From: Syntrophomonadaceae bacterium | Lineage (GTDB): Bacteria; Bacillota; Dethiobacteria; DTU022 | Length of the DNA: 6,251 bases | Direction: 5' to 3' | Assembly (NCBI GenBank): GCA_003558195.1 | Contig: PWMM01000192.1 | Span: 1-6,251 of the forward strand | In this document: positions 1 to 5,576 of the stretch, in pieces | Layout: each line of letters begins with the position of its first letter | Numbering within the stretch: position 1 is the stretch's first letter | Notes under the pieces: generated by a model | What the model was told of the DNA's origin: nothing | Databases searched by the model: none | The model's input: the letters and a program-made list of their open reading frames with translations, nothing else | Made by a program: the position numbers and the translations under genes

Positions 1-65
1 AGATTAAAATATAGGGGGATCTTTATTTTGATATTTAAAATCTCAAAACCTGGGAGGAAAGAAAA

Positions 66-1040
66 ATGAGCTTCAGAATAGTGGAAAGAGTTTTTTCAGA
101 TGATGAAACGATGCCTACAGTGATGATTTCCAATATCTATGGAACTCCTGATATAAAAGCGAATTTAAAAAAAATGGAAGAAATTATTCAGCTGGCCCAT
201 CATTCTAATGTAAATATCCTGATATTCCCGGAGCTTTCGGTTTCAGGCTATGTTTGGAACAGCACCGATCAAAAAGATGTGTTAGAACTTCTAAGGGAAG
301 GTGAAAACACTCAGATCGAGAAATGGTTAAAAAATATCAGGAATAGTTTAGCTGCTGATAGTAATGGTTTAGAATATATCTGTTACGGTAATGCCCGCCA
401 AAAAGATGGCAAGCTATACAATTCTACATTTATTCTGAGCCCTGATCTAGACTATAACGAAGAAGAATACATTTATGCCAAGGTATTTTTAACACCAATT
501 GAAAGAGATTATTTTAACCAGGGTACCGATAAAAGGCTGACCCTTGATACCAAATGGGGTCGATTTGGATTTATGATCTGTTATGACCTTTGTTTTGTTG
601 AGTTGGCCCGTCAGTATGCTTTTGTTGACTGTGTAGATGCTATTATTACCATGGCCGCTTGGCACTCTGAGGCGGTCAGGGAGTATTCGCGGATGAACAC
701 CCGCACTGATCACTATTACGGCTTCCTGTGGAACCTGATGAATGGTTCGAAGGCGGCTTATAACCAGGTTTGGAGCCTGGGTAGCAACTGGGTAGGCCTT
801 CACAAAAAAAGTGGTGAATACTTCTGGGGCGGAAGCGGTATCTGGGCTCCTTCCGGTATGACGCTTTTGCAGGCTTCCAACATCAACGAAGAATTACTTG
901 TAATTAGAAATCTTGATATTCGGGGGCAAAGAGATCAGGAAAAGGACGACTTTAATTACCGGATTGATTTTCAAGATTTCTATCGCCATATGGATCATCA
1001 ATCGGAATGTGTTCATTATATGAACAAAAAATCAAAATAA
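66..1040 (+). CDS. Carbon-nitrogen hydrolase (nitrilase superfamily amidase)
   Basis: A complete 324-aa protein with the nitrilase-superfamily Glu-Lys-Cys triad. Glu56 lies in FPELSVSGY, Lys139 in YAKVFLTPIERDYF (with the usual second Glu at 146), and Cys172 in MICYDLCF. The later GGSGIWAPSG (about 255-264) matches the family's conserved GxSxIxxPxG stretch. Such enzymes are cytosolic and hydrolyse non-peptide C-N bonds (amides, N-carbamoyl compounds, more rarely nitriles); the substrate cannot be read from sequence. The core fold appears to begin near residue 16 (MPTVMISNIYG), so about 15 residues precede it. The first ATG is still preferred because GGGAGG at 52-57 sits 8 nt upstream of it. 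There is no signal peptide. fxsA follows after 58 bp with no obvious terminator between them. An N-carbamoyl amidohydrolase or an aliphatic amidase are both possible. Superfamily is confident; substrate is unknown. Confidence 0.9.
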   Translation: MSFRIVERVFSDDETMPTVMISNIYGTPDIKANLKKMEEIIQLAHHSNVNILIFPELSVSGYVWNSTDQKDVLELLREGENTQIEKWLKNIRNSLAADSNGLEYICYGNARQKDGKLYNSTFILSPDLDYNEEEYIYAKVFLTPIERDYFNQGTDKRLTLDTKWGRFGFMICYDLCFVELARQYAFVDCVDAIITMAAWHSEAVREYSRMNTRTDHYYGFLWNLMNGSKAAYNQVWSLGSNWVGLHKKSGEYFWGGSGIWAPSGMTLLQASNINEELLVIRNLDIRGQRDQEKDDFNYRIDFQDFYRHMDHQSECVHYMNKKSK

Positions 1041-1098
1041 ATAATGCCCCTAAAGTGGGTTAAGAAAAGCTTGTACAATATTAGCTGGAAGGTGCAAA

Positions 1099-1488
1099 AT
1101 GCTTAAGTATCTTTTATTGTTTACAGTTGTTCCCTTAGTGGAGATATGGCTTTTAATCGAAATGGGTGGCATTATCGGTTCGGGGTTAACCATTCTTCTC
1201 ATTGCATCTACTGGATTTATTGGTGTGTTTCTGGCCAAGTATCAGGGCCTGGCTGTGTTAAGTAAAATGCAGAGGGACATGGAATTGGGTATTATGCCTG
1301 GAGATCACTTGTTTGACGGAGCCTGTATCCTGGTAGGAGGTGCTTTTCTTCTTACACCAGGTTTGATTACAGACCTTTTAGGCTTTTCCCTGATCTTGCC
1401 ATTTACCCGGATCCTTTACAAAACAGCTGCTCAAGCACACCTCAATCGCCGGATGGAAAATGGTACTTTCCATGTTTGGTGGCGTTAG
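1099..1488 (+). CDS. fxsA: FxsA family membrane protein
   Basis: A complete 129-aa hydrophobic protein with the FxsA layout. The N-terminal membrane segments (about 3-20 and 24-46) carry PLVEIWLLIEMG. A polar stretch follows (about 47-74, ending GDHLFDG), then a third hydrophobic region (about 75-101) with LLTPGLITDLLGFSLILPFTR. The tail is basic and tryptophan-rich. In E. coli, FxsA overproduction relieves F-plasmid exclusion of phage T7; its normal cellular role is not established. GGAAGGTG at 1087-1094 lies 4 nt before the ATG. The gene is 58 bp downstream of the nitrilase gene on the same strand and probably cotranscribed with it; a shared function is not implied. It converges on the carbamate kinase gene. 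Confidence 0.9.
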   Translation: MLKYLLLFTVVPLVEIWLLIEMGGIIGSGLTILLIASTGFIGVFLAKYQGLAVLSKMQRDMELGIMPGDHLFDGACILVGGAFLLTPGLITDLLGFSLILPFTRILYKTAAQAHLNRRMENGTFHVWWR

Positions 1489-1693
1489 GTAACAGACCAG
1501 GCATATCTATATCTTTTGCTCTTTCATGTAAGAACCCTGACATTTTATAAAACAACATCGATATTTCAATGCTTTAAAGTAATAGTATTCCCTGGTAACC
1601 GGTTAAAGATGCTTGCTTAATAATGCACTTTATGCTGGCCACTGGTTTGGTATCTATTTTTCCTATCAAGTGGCTCTCCATACTAAGCCATTA
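1489..1693. other. Convergent intergenic region, no clear terminator
   Basis: This 205-bp gap separates the 3' ends of fxsA and the carbamate kinase gene. I see no gene with a ribosome binding site and no GC-rich hairpin followed by a T-run on either strand. A perfect 10-bp palindrome TAACCGGTTA (1596-1605) is present, and ACCAGG (1496-1501) is complementary to CCTGGT (1591-1596). Neither resembles a standard terminator. Confidence 0.4.
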
Positions 1694-2638
1694 TTAATCA
1701 GTGATTAAAGTCCCGGTTTTACCTTCAAGGGCATCGATTGACTTAAACAGGGAAGTAATAACCGCTTTTTTCCCTGGATTTTCTTTGATGTACATAACCG
1801 CGGCCTGGATTTTGGGGAGCATACTACCTGCTGCAAAGTGGCCTTCTTTGATGTATTTTTCTGCTTCTTTAATTGTCATGTGATCAAGATTGTGCTGATC
1901 TGGTTTGTTGAAATTGATAGCAACCTGGTCTACCTCGGTTAGGATCATGAGAATATCTGCCTCTATATCATTGGCCAGTCTGGCAGCTGCTAAATCTTTA
2001 TCAATCACAGCGGCAATTCCTTTTAAAGAGCCGTCTTCATTTTCGATTACTGGTATGCCACCTCCGCCTGCTGTTATGACAATGGTAGTATTCCAGAGTT
2101 CTTTCAGACATGAGAATTCTACAATCCATTGGGGCATCGGTGAAGCGACAACTCTTCTATAGCCCCGTCCGGCATCCTCTACCATAACATAGCCTTTTTC
2201 TTCAGCAATAGCCTTTGCTTCTTCTTTACTATAGAATGGGCCAATCGGTTTGGAAGGATTATCAAAAGCGGGATCGTTTTTATCTACAACTACCTGGGTG
2301 ATAATAGATACCACCGGCACATTCCTGCATTTTTGCGCAAGAGCATAACGCAGGGCCTGTTGAATGTGATAGCCGATATAGCCCTGGCTCATGGCACCAC
2401 AAACATCGAAAGGCATCACAGGCACTAAGCCGGCGGCCATTTCACTGGCTAAAACGATATTGCCAACCTGGGGACCGTTACCGTGAACAATAGCCAGCTC
2501 GTTATTCCGGCAGCTCATCTCAGCAATATAATCTACTGTTTGGTAGATTCTTCCCAGTTGATTCTCTGCAGTGGCGGAAGTCCCTCTTTCTAAGAGGGCA
2601 TTTCCACCCAGGGCTATAACAATCCTGGTTGGTCTCAT
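1694..2638 (-). CDS. arcC: Carbamate kinase
   Basis: A complete 314-aa protein of normal length for carbamate kinase (amino-acid-kinase fold). It catalyses reversible phosphoryl transfer between carbamoyl phosphate and ADP; in fermentation it usually makes ATP plus carbamate, which breaks down to ammonia and CO2. Visible landmarks are ALGGNAL (9-15), VHGNGPQVGN (51-60), DNPSKPIGPFY (126-136, with Lys130), TAGGGGIPV (189-197), VIDKDLAAARLA (211-222, with Lys214) and AAGSMLPKI (269-277, with Lys276). All are intact, so the enzyme should be active. TGGAGG at 2647-2652 lies 8 nt upstream of the ATG. No arginine deiminase, ornithine or putrescine carbamoyltransferase gene is in the window, so the source of carbamoyl phosphate (arginine, agmatine, ureides) is unknown. 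It is transcribed alone, divergently from the LOG gene. Confidence 0.96.
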   Translation of the reverse strand: MRPTRIVIALGGNALLERGTSATAENQLGRIYQTVDYIAEMSCRNNELAIVHGNGPQVGNIVLASEMAAGLVPVMPFDVCGAMSQGYIGYHIQQALRYALAQKCRNVPVVSIITQVVVDKNDPAFDNPSKPIGPFYSKEEAKAIAEEKGYVMVEDAGRGYRRVVASPMPQWIVEFSCLKELWNTTIVITAGGGGIPVIENEDGSLKGIAAVIDKDLAAARLANDIEADILMILTEVDQVAINFNKPDQHNLDHMTIKEAEKYIKEGHFAAGSMLPKIQAAVMYIKENPGKKAVITSLFKSIDALEGKTGTLITD

Positions 2639-2672
2639 TACTCAAGCCTCCATGAATGCTTTTATTAAGGTC

Positions 2673-2701
2673 ATTTTAACATATTCACACCAATAGCTTT
2701 A
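2673..2701 (-). promoter_or_regulatory. Candidate extended -10 promoter for arcC
   Basis: On the minus strand, TAAAAT (2678 to 2673) is preceded by TGT (2681 to 2679), giving an extended -10 element with 5 of 6 matches to TATAAT. The sequence 17 bp upstream (TAAAGC, 2701 to 2696) is a poor -35. Initiation would fall near 2666, leaving a leader of about 28 nt containing the TGGAGG site. The position is sensible, but AT-rich DNA gives such matches by chance. Confidence 0.35.
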
Positions 2702-2719
2702 CTAATTATTAGGTTTACA

Positions 2720-2740
2720 AATGATTTATCTGCAATCATT
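2720..2740. repeat. Inverted repeat upstream of arcC, possible operator
   Basis: Perfect 7-bp arms AATGATT (2720-2726) and AATCATT (2734-2740) flank a 7-bp centre. The repeat lies about 20 bp upstream of the candidate arcC -35 and does not fit the ArgR box pattern. It may be a protein-binding dyad; no regulator can be named. Confidence 0.3.
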
Positions 2741-2886
2741 AATTCTAAAACTAGAAGAAAACTTAGATCGAGGAATTAAAAGAGATACTGTAGTTTAAGA
2801 GTTTAATAATAGGCGGACAATTATTTCACGAGCAATATCAAAATGACTAACCTTTTAGTATTAACCCAAAGATGGAGCGATTTGCT

Positions 2887-2916
2887 TTGACATTTTTAGT
2901 TACTAACTGCTATAAT
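2887..2916 (+). promoter_or_regulatory. Consensus sigma-A promoter for the LOG gene
   Basis: TTGACA (2887-2892) and TATAAT (2911-2916) are both perfect matches to the vegetative consensus, separated by 18 bp. Initiation is expected near 2923, about 20 nt before the first ATG and 44 nt before the second. The spacer contains a small dyad AGTTA-C-TAACT (2898-2908). This is the strongest promoter in the window by sequence. Confidence 0.85.
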
Positions 2917-2942
2917 CTTTAAAGTTTACTGATTTATTTTAA

Positions 2943-3818
2943 ATGGGAGGCAAAATAGAAACTACAATGAAAGAAAAACCAGAAAATGAATTAACCGAAC
3001 CGCTAAAGGCTTATAAAAATATGGAGTTCATAAATAGCCCAGATGCTCGAACTATAAGGATCCTGGCTGAGTTCTTGGAACCGATGCACCGTTTTAAAAA
3101 ATATAATGTTCATGATACTATCGTATTTTTCGGCTCAGCTCGAACCATAAACTTAAAAGATGCAGAACAAAAGCTGGCAGAAGTGCAGGAGAGGTTAAAC
3201 CTCTCGACCCAAAATGCGCCTGAACCTGCTTTAGAAGAAGAGCTTGAATATGCTAAAAACCAGGTATTTTTAGCCCGTTACTATCAAGATGCAGTAGAGC
3301 TGGCCCGGAAAATAACGGAGTGGTCTAAATCTCTAAATTCAGACCACCGTTTTGTTGTCAGCTCTGGTGGTGGTCCGGGAATGATGGAGGCAGCAAATAA
3401 AGGAGCGCTGGAAGCTGGTGGCAAATCAATCGGTTTAAATATCAGCCTTCCCATGGAACAGGGATCTAACCCTTATATAACCCCGGAATTAAATTTTGAA
3501 TTTCACTACTTTTTTATGCGTAAGTTCTGGCTTGTTTATCTTGCCAAAGCCCTGGTTATATTACCCGGTGGTTTTGGAACCCTGGATGAGCTTTTTGAAA
3601 CCCTGACATTAATCCAAACTGAGAAAATTAAAAAAGAAATACCAATCGTTATTTATGGAAAAGCATACTGGGATGAAGTATTTAACCTCAATGCTTTAGT
3701 TAAATATGGAACCATCAGCAAATCTGACTTGGAATTGGTTCGATTCTGTGACAGCGTTGACGAAGCTTTTGACTATTTGAAAAAGGAATTGACCCGGGTT
3801 CATCTTTCCGGCAAGTAA
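2943..3818 (+). CDS. LOG-family (TIGR00730-like) Rossmann-fold protein
   Basis: A 291-aa protein with the LOG/'lysine decarboxylase-like' signature. FFGSAR (62-67) opens the Rossmann core, SSGGGPGMMEAANKGA (140-155) is the nucleotide-binding loop, Arg193-Lys194 follow, and PGGFGTLDE (208-216) is the diagnostic PGGxGTxxE motif. Family members are cytosolic; some release cytokinin bases from their 5'-monophosphates or cleave nucleotide monophosphates, while 'lysine decarboxylase' is an old misannotation. It is longer than a minimal LOG (about 180-200 aa): it has an N-terminal extension (1-57) and a charged helical insert (about 72-130) between the first strand and the GGGPG loop. The start is uncertain. 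The first ATG (2943) overlaps the only Shine-Dalgarno-like GGGAGG, and the in-frame ATG at 2967 (residue 9) is 16 nt past it. The gene is driven by the consensus promoter at 2887-2916. Substrate is unknown. Confidence 0.9.
   Translation: MGGKIETTMKEKPENELTEPLKAYKNMEFINSPDARTIRILAEFLEPMHRFKKYNVHDTIVFFGSARTINLKDAEQKLAEVQERLNLSTQNAPEPALEEELEYAKNQVFLARYYQDAVELARKITEWSKSLNSDHRFVVSSGGGPGMMEAANKGALEAGGKSIGLNISLPMEQGSNPYITPELNFEFHYFFMRKFWLVYLAKALVILPGGFGTLDELFETLTLIQTEKIKKEIPIVIYGKAYWDEVFNLNALVKYGTISKSDLELVRFCDSVDEAFDYLKKELTRVHLSGK
2945..2950 (+). promoter_or_regulatory. Misplaced Shine-Dalgarno-like GGGAGG at LOG start
   Basis: GGGAGG starts at the G of the first ATG (2943-2945), so it cannot serve that start. 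It is 16 nt before the next in-frame ATG (2967), longer than the usual 5-10 nt. An ATA codon at 2955 is well spaced but is a very rare initiator. The leader before 2943 has no other purine-rich site. Start 2967 is plausible. Confidence 0.4.
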
Positions 3819-3834
3819 CCAGGGGGTTTTAAAA

Positions 3835-3924
3835 ATGATGAATCGAGGTTTAATAGGAGTATGGGTGCTCATTCTTATTGATGAGGAGTGCCTGTGGCCC
3901 TGTTCTTATCTTACTCCAAGTTAA
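3835..3924 (+). CDS. Possible 29-aa small hydrophobic ORF
   Basis: A 29-codon ORF opens 16 nt after the LOG stop codon with tandem ATGs (3835 and 3838), preceded by AGGGGG (3821-3826) about 8 nt upstream. It reads MMNRGLIGVWVLILIDEE and then a Cys/Trp/Pro-containing tail. Residues 5-15 are hydrophobic enough for a short membrane contact, but this is below a full transmembrane span. It could be translated from the LOG mRNA. Its stop codon overlaps the stop codon of the convergent regulator gene (3921-3923). I recognise no family. Chance is a serious alternative for so short an ORF; the ribosome binding site is the only support. Confidence 0.25.
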   Translation: MMNRGLIGVWVLILIDEECLWPCSYLTPS

Positions 3925-5297
3925 AGTAAATCTTTCATCCGGTACCTTTCTAATTTATAATAAAGGGTGCTGCGAGGAATGTTTAATATTTTAGCAGCCC
4001 TGCTTTTGTTGCCTTTTACCATCTCCATCACTTTTCTGATCACATCCATTTCTGTTCTTGCTACACAGGACTCCAGCTCAAATGTTGGCTCTTTTCTTTT
4101 AACTTTTGACATGGAACGCTCTATGATCTGTTCGGGAACACTTTCAATGGCAATATTACCATTCTTTGAGAAAACCACTAAATGCTCTACAGTATTTTTT
4201 AGTTCTCTGATATTACCTTCCCAATTATAACTGGTTAGTATATTAAAAACTTCAGGCATTAATTTTGGTTCATTAATGTTGTTTTGCCGGCAAAAGTTTT
4301 TTATAAAAGCTTCAACTAAAATAGGAATGTCTTCTTTTCTCTCTCTTAAAGGCGGTAGATCAATTTTTACTACATTAAGGCGGTAATAAAGATCTTCCCG
4401 GAAAGAACCTATTTCCACCATTTTGCGTAAATCTTTATTCGATGCAGAGATTATTCTTACATCAATATCTTTGGGGGTGTCTGCGCCTATTCTCAAAATT
4501 TTATTTTCCTGCAAAACTCGTAGAAGCTTGGCCTGCATGTGCATGGGCATATCACTGATTTCATCAAGGAATAAAGTACCTTCATTAGCATGCTCAAATT
4601 GACCTCCCTTGCCTTTTTTCAGAGCACCTGTAAAGGCACCGCCCACGTAACCGAACATTTCGCTTTCAAAAAGGTTTTCTGGAATGGCGCTGCAGTTAAT
4701 GGCTATAAAATTGCCCTTTCTGTCGCTGTATTGATGAATAGCCCGGGCGAATATTTCTTTACCGGTTCCACTTTCCCCGGTTATCAGGATCCCGGTTTTT
4801 GTTTTGGCTACCTGCATGGCTCGATCAATTTTTTGCTTGATTAAATCACTACGCCCTAAAATTTGGCCAAAAGAAAATTTTTCATCACTTAATTTGCTTA
4901 CTTCCTGACGCAGTTGATTTAAACGTTGCCTGGTTTCTTCAAGTTCAAAGGTAAGGTTAGTCATCTCAGTGATATCTTTATCTGTTGAAATGGCTCCTAC
5001 AAAATGGCCATTGAAAAAAAGCGGTTTGGCACTTACCACTACGTAAGTGTCTTTCCTGGGGCTAAGATAAACATTGTCAGTTTCTGTTTTATTTTTAAGG
5101 ACACCTAGAAGCAGTGCAGTAGGAAAGAAATTTTTTAAAGGTTTACCGACAATCTTTTCTGCTTTAACATTGAATAAAGCTTCAGATTTCTTACTCCAAT
5201 GTAATACAATCCCATTTTTATCAACAATACACACAGCCTCATGAATAGCATTGAGGATAGATTTAACAGCTTCACTGTTCAAGACTCCAAAATCCAC
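3921..5297 (-). CDS. PAS-domain sigma-54-dependent transcriptional activator
   Basis: A 458-aa enhancer-binding protein when read from GTG 5297. Residue numbers here are from that start. A PAS domain spans about 7-115, a probable coiled-coil linker about 115-139, and the sigma-54 AAA+ domain about 143-375. The AAA+ domain has Walker A GESGTGKE (174-181), the sigma-54-contacting GAFTGA loop (220-225), Walker B TLFLDE (241-246), FREDLYYRLNV with the arginine-finger region (299-309) and NIRELKN (361-367). A Fis-type helix-turn-helix with NKSRAAKILNIPRSTLYYKL lies at about 430-449. All catalytic motifs are intact, so it should remodel sigma-54 RNA polymerase. There is no response-receiver domain, so the PAS domain probably senses a ligand or redox state directly. 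Effector and targets are unknown. The upstream ATG (5321) would add 8 residues but has no Shine-Dalgarno and lies at the predicted transcription start. Confidence 0.93.
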   Translation of the reverse strand: MDFGVLNSEAVKSILNAIHEAVCIVDKNGIVLHWSKKSEALFNVKAEKIVGKPLKNFFPTALLLGVLKNKTETDNVYLSPRKDTYVVVSAKPLFFNGHFVGAISTDKDITEMTNLTFELEETRQRLNQLRQEVSKLSDEKFSFGQILGRSDLIKQKIDRAMQVAKTKTGILITGESGTGKEIFARAIHQYSDRKGNFIAINCSAIPENLFESEMFGYVGGAFTGALKKGKGGQFEHANEGTLFLDEISDMPMHMQAKLLRVLQENKILRIGADTPKDIDVRIISASNKDLRKMVEIGSFREDLYYRLNVVKIDLPPLRERKEDIPILVEAFIKNFCRQNNINEPKLMPEVFNILTSYNWEGNIRELKNTVEHLVVFSKNGNIAIESVPEQIIERSMSKVKRKEPTFELESCVARTEMDVIRKVMEMVKGNKSRAAKILNIPRSTLYYKLERYRMKDLL

Positions 5298-5302
5298 AGT
5301 TT

Positions 5303-5309
5303 CACCCCT
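5303..5309 (-). promoter_or_regulatory. Shine-Dalgarno deciding the regulator's GTG start
   Basis: On the minus strand AGGGGTG (5309 to 5303) sits 5 nt upstream of the GTG at 5297-5295. No purine-rich site precedes the ATG at 5321-5319. This favours the GTG as the true start. Confidence 0.7.
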
Positions 5310-5327
5310 GCTAAGGATCATGGTATT

Positions 5328-5356
5328 ATCATATCATCTTAAGTGGGGCAGGTAAA
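5328..5356 (-). promoter_or_regulatory. Sigma-A-type promoter for the PAS/sigma-54 regulator
   Basis: On the minus strand TTTACC (5356 to 5351, 4 of 6 matches to TTGACA) and TATGAT (5333 to 5328, 5 of 6 matches to TATAAT) are separated by exactly 17 bp. Initiation would fall near 5321, giving a leader of about 24 nt before the GTG. A dyad GTAAA-C-TTTAC (5352-5362) overlaps the -35 and could be an operator. Confidence 0.55.
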
Positions 5357-5370
5357 CTTTACTAAAAGCA

Positions 5371-5399
5371 TTGATCTTAAAGCTGGTATCAAATATATT
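5371..5399 (+). promoter_or_regulatory. Candidate promoter, divergent from the regulator
   Basis: TTGATC (5371-5376) and TATATT (5394-5399) are separated by 17 bp, matching the sigma-A consensus at 4 of 6 and 5 of 6 positions. Initiation would fall near 5406. No protein-coding gene follows on this strand, but a terminator-like hairpin does (5422-5467). Confidence 0.4.
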
Positions 5400-5405
5400 G
5401 ACTGC

Positions 5406-5467
5406 CTGTACAGCATTTTCGCCCTGGCTTTAGATGTTCTTGGAGATGTTTTCTAAACAGGGTTTTT
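5406..5467 (+). ncRNA. Candidate small RNA of about 60 nt
   Basis: The interval runs from the predicted transcription start of the promoter at 5371-5399 to the end of the T-run of the hairpin at 5422-5467. It begins near a CTGTACAG palindrome (5406-5413). It lacks a credible ribosome binding site and ORF. No known RNA family is recognised; the claim rests only on promoter-like and terminator-like signals in the right order and spacing. Confidence 0.25.
5422..5467 (+). terminator. Rho-independent terminator-like hairpin
   Basis: The left arm is CCCTG (5422-5426) plus TTTAG (5429-5433) with a 2-nt GC bulge. The right arm is CTAAACAGGG (5453-5462), giving 10 pairs, a 19-nt loop and then TTTTT (5463-5467). 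The T-run is only on the plus strand, so it would stop plus-strand transcripts. No plus-strand gene lies just upstream, which is why an sRNA is suggested. The long loop weakens the call. Confidence 0.45.
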
Positions 5468-5576
5468 CATTTTCAATTTTGCGATCACGATTACTGGGTT
5501 GGACAGCTAAATGATGCCATTAATTATTCAGTATAATGTAAGGTTGTTATAAAAAGTGGAATAAAAAAGAAGTTTA

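Larger units (their letters stand above)
2639..2942. other. Divergent intergenic region between arcC and the LOG gene
   Basis: This 304-bp AT-rich gap has no ORF with a ribosome binding site. It holds a weak arcC promoter candidate (2673-2701), a small dyad CTAAT-T-ATTAG (2702-2712), a 7-bp-arm inverted repeat (2720-2740) and the strong LOG promoter (2887-2916). I recognise nothing in about 2741-2886. Confidence 0.5.

Noticed and set aside
489..803. 104-aa minus-strand ORF inside the nitrilase gene
   Set aside because: It is antisense to a well-supported enzyme, lacks a ribosome binding site, and its translation shows no recognisable domain.
1694..1708. Palindrome TTAATCA-G-TGATTAA at the carbamate kinase stop codon
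   Set aside because: The arms are perfect, but a 1-nt loop cannot form a hairpin, there is no T-run, and it encodes the last residues of the enzyme; probably coincidence.
3819..3920. Hairpin CTCAT/ATGAG between the LOG and regulator genes as a bidirectional terminator
   Set aside because: Only 5 clean pairs and no adjacent T-run on either strand.
3967..4844. Plus-strand ORFs of 84-87 aa antisense to the regulator
   Set aside because: They are shadows of the strongly supported AAA+ coding frame and lack ribosome binding sites.
5434..5514. 26-codon plus-strand ORF starting at ATG 5434
   Set aside because: It starts inside the loop of the terminator-like hairpin, has no Shine-Dalgarno and has unremarkable composition.
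5500..5520. TGGCAT...GC on the minus strand as a sigma-54 promoter upstream of the regulator
   Set aside because: The GG-to-GC spacing is 9 rather than the strict 10, and the -12 element does not match TTGC.
5516..5541. TATAAT at 5531-5536 on the plus strand as a promoter
   Set aside because: No acceptable -35 lies 15-19 bp upstream and no plus-strand gene follows.
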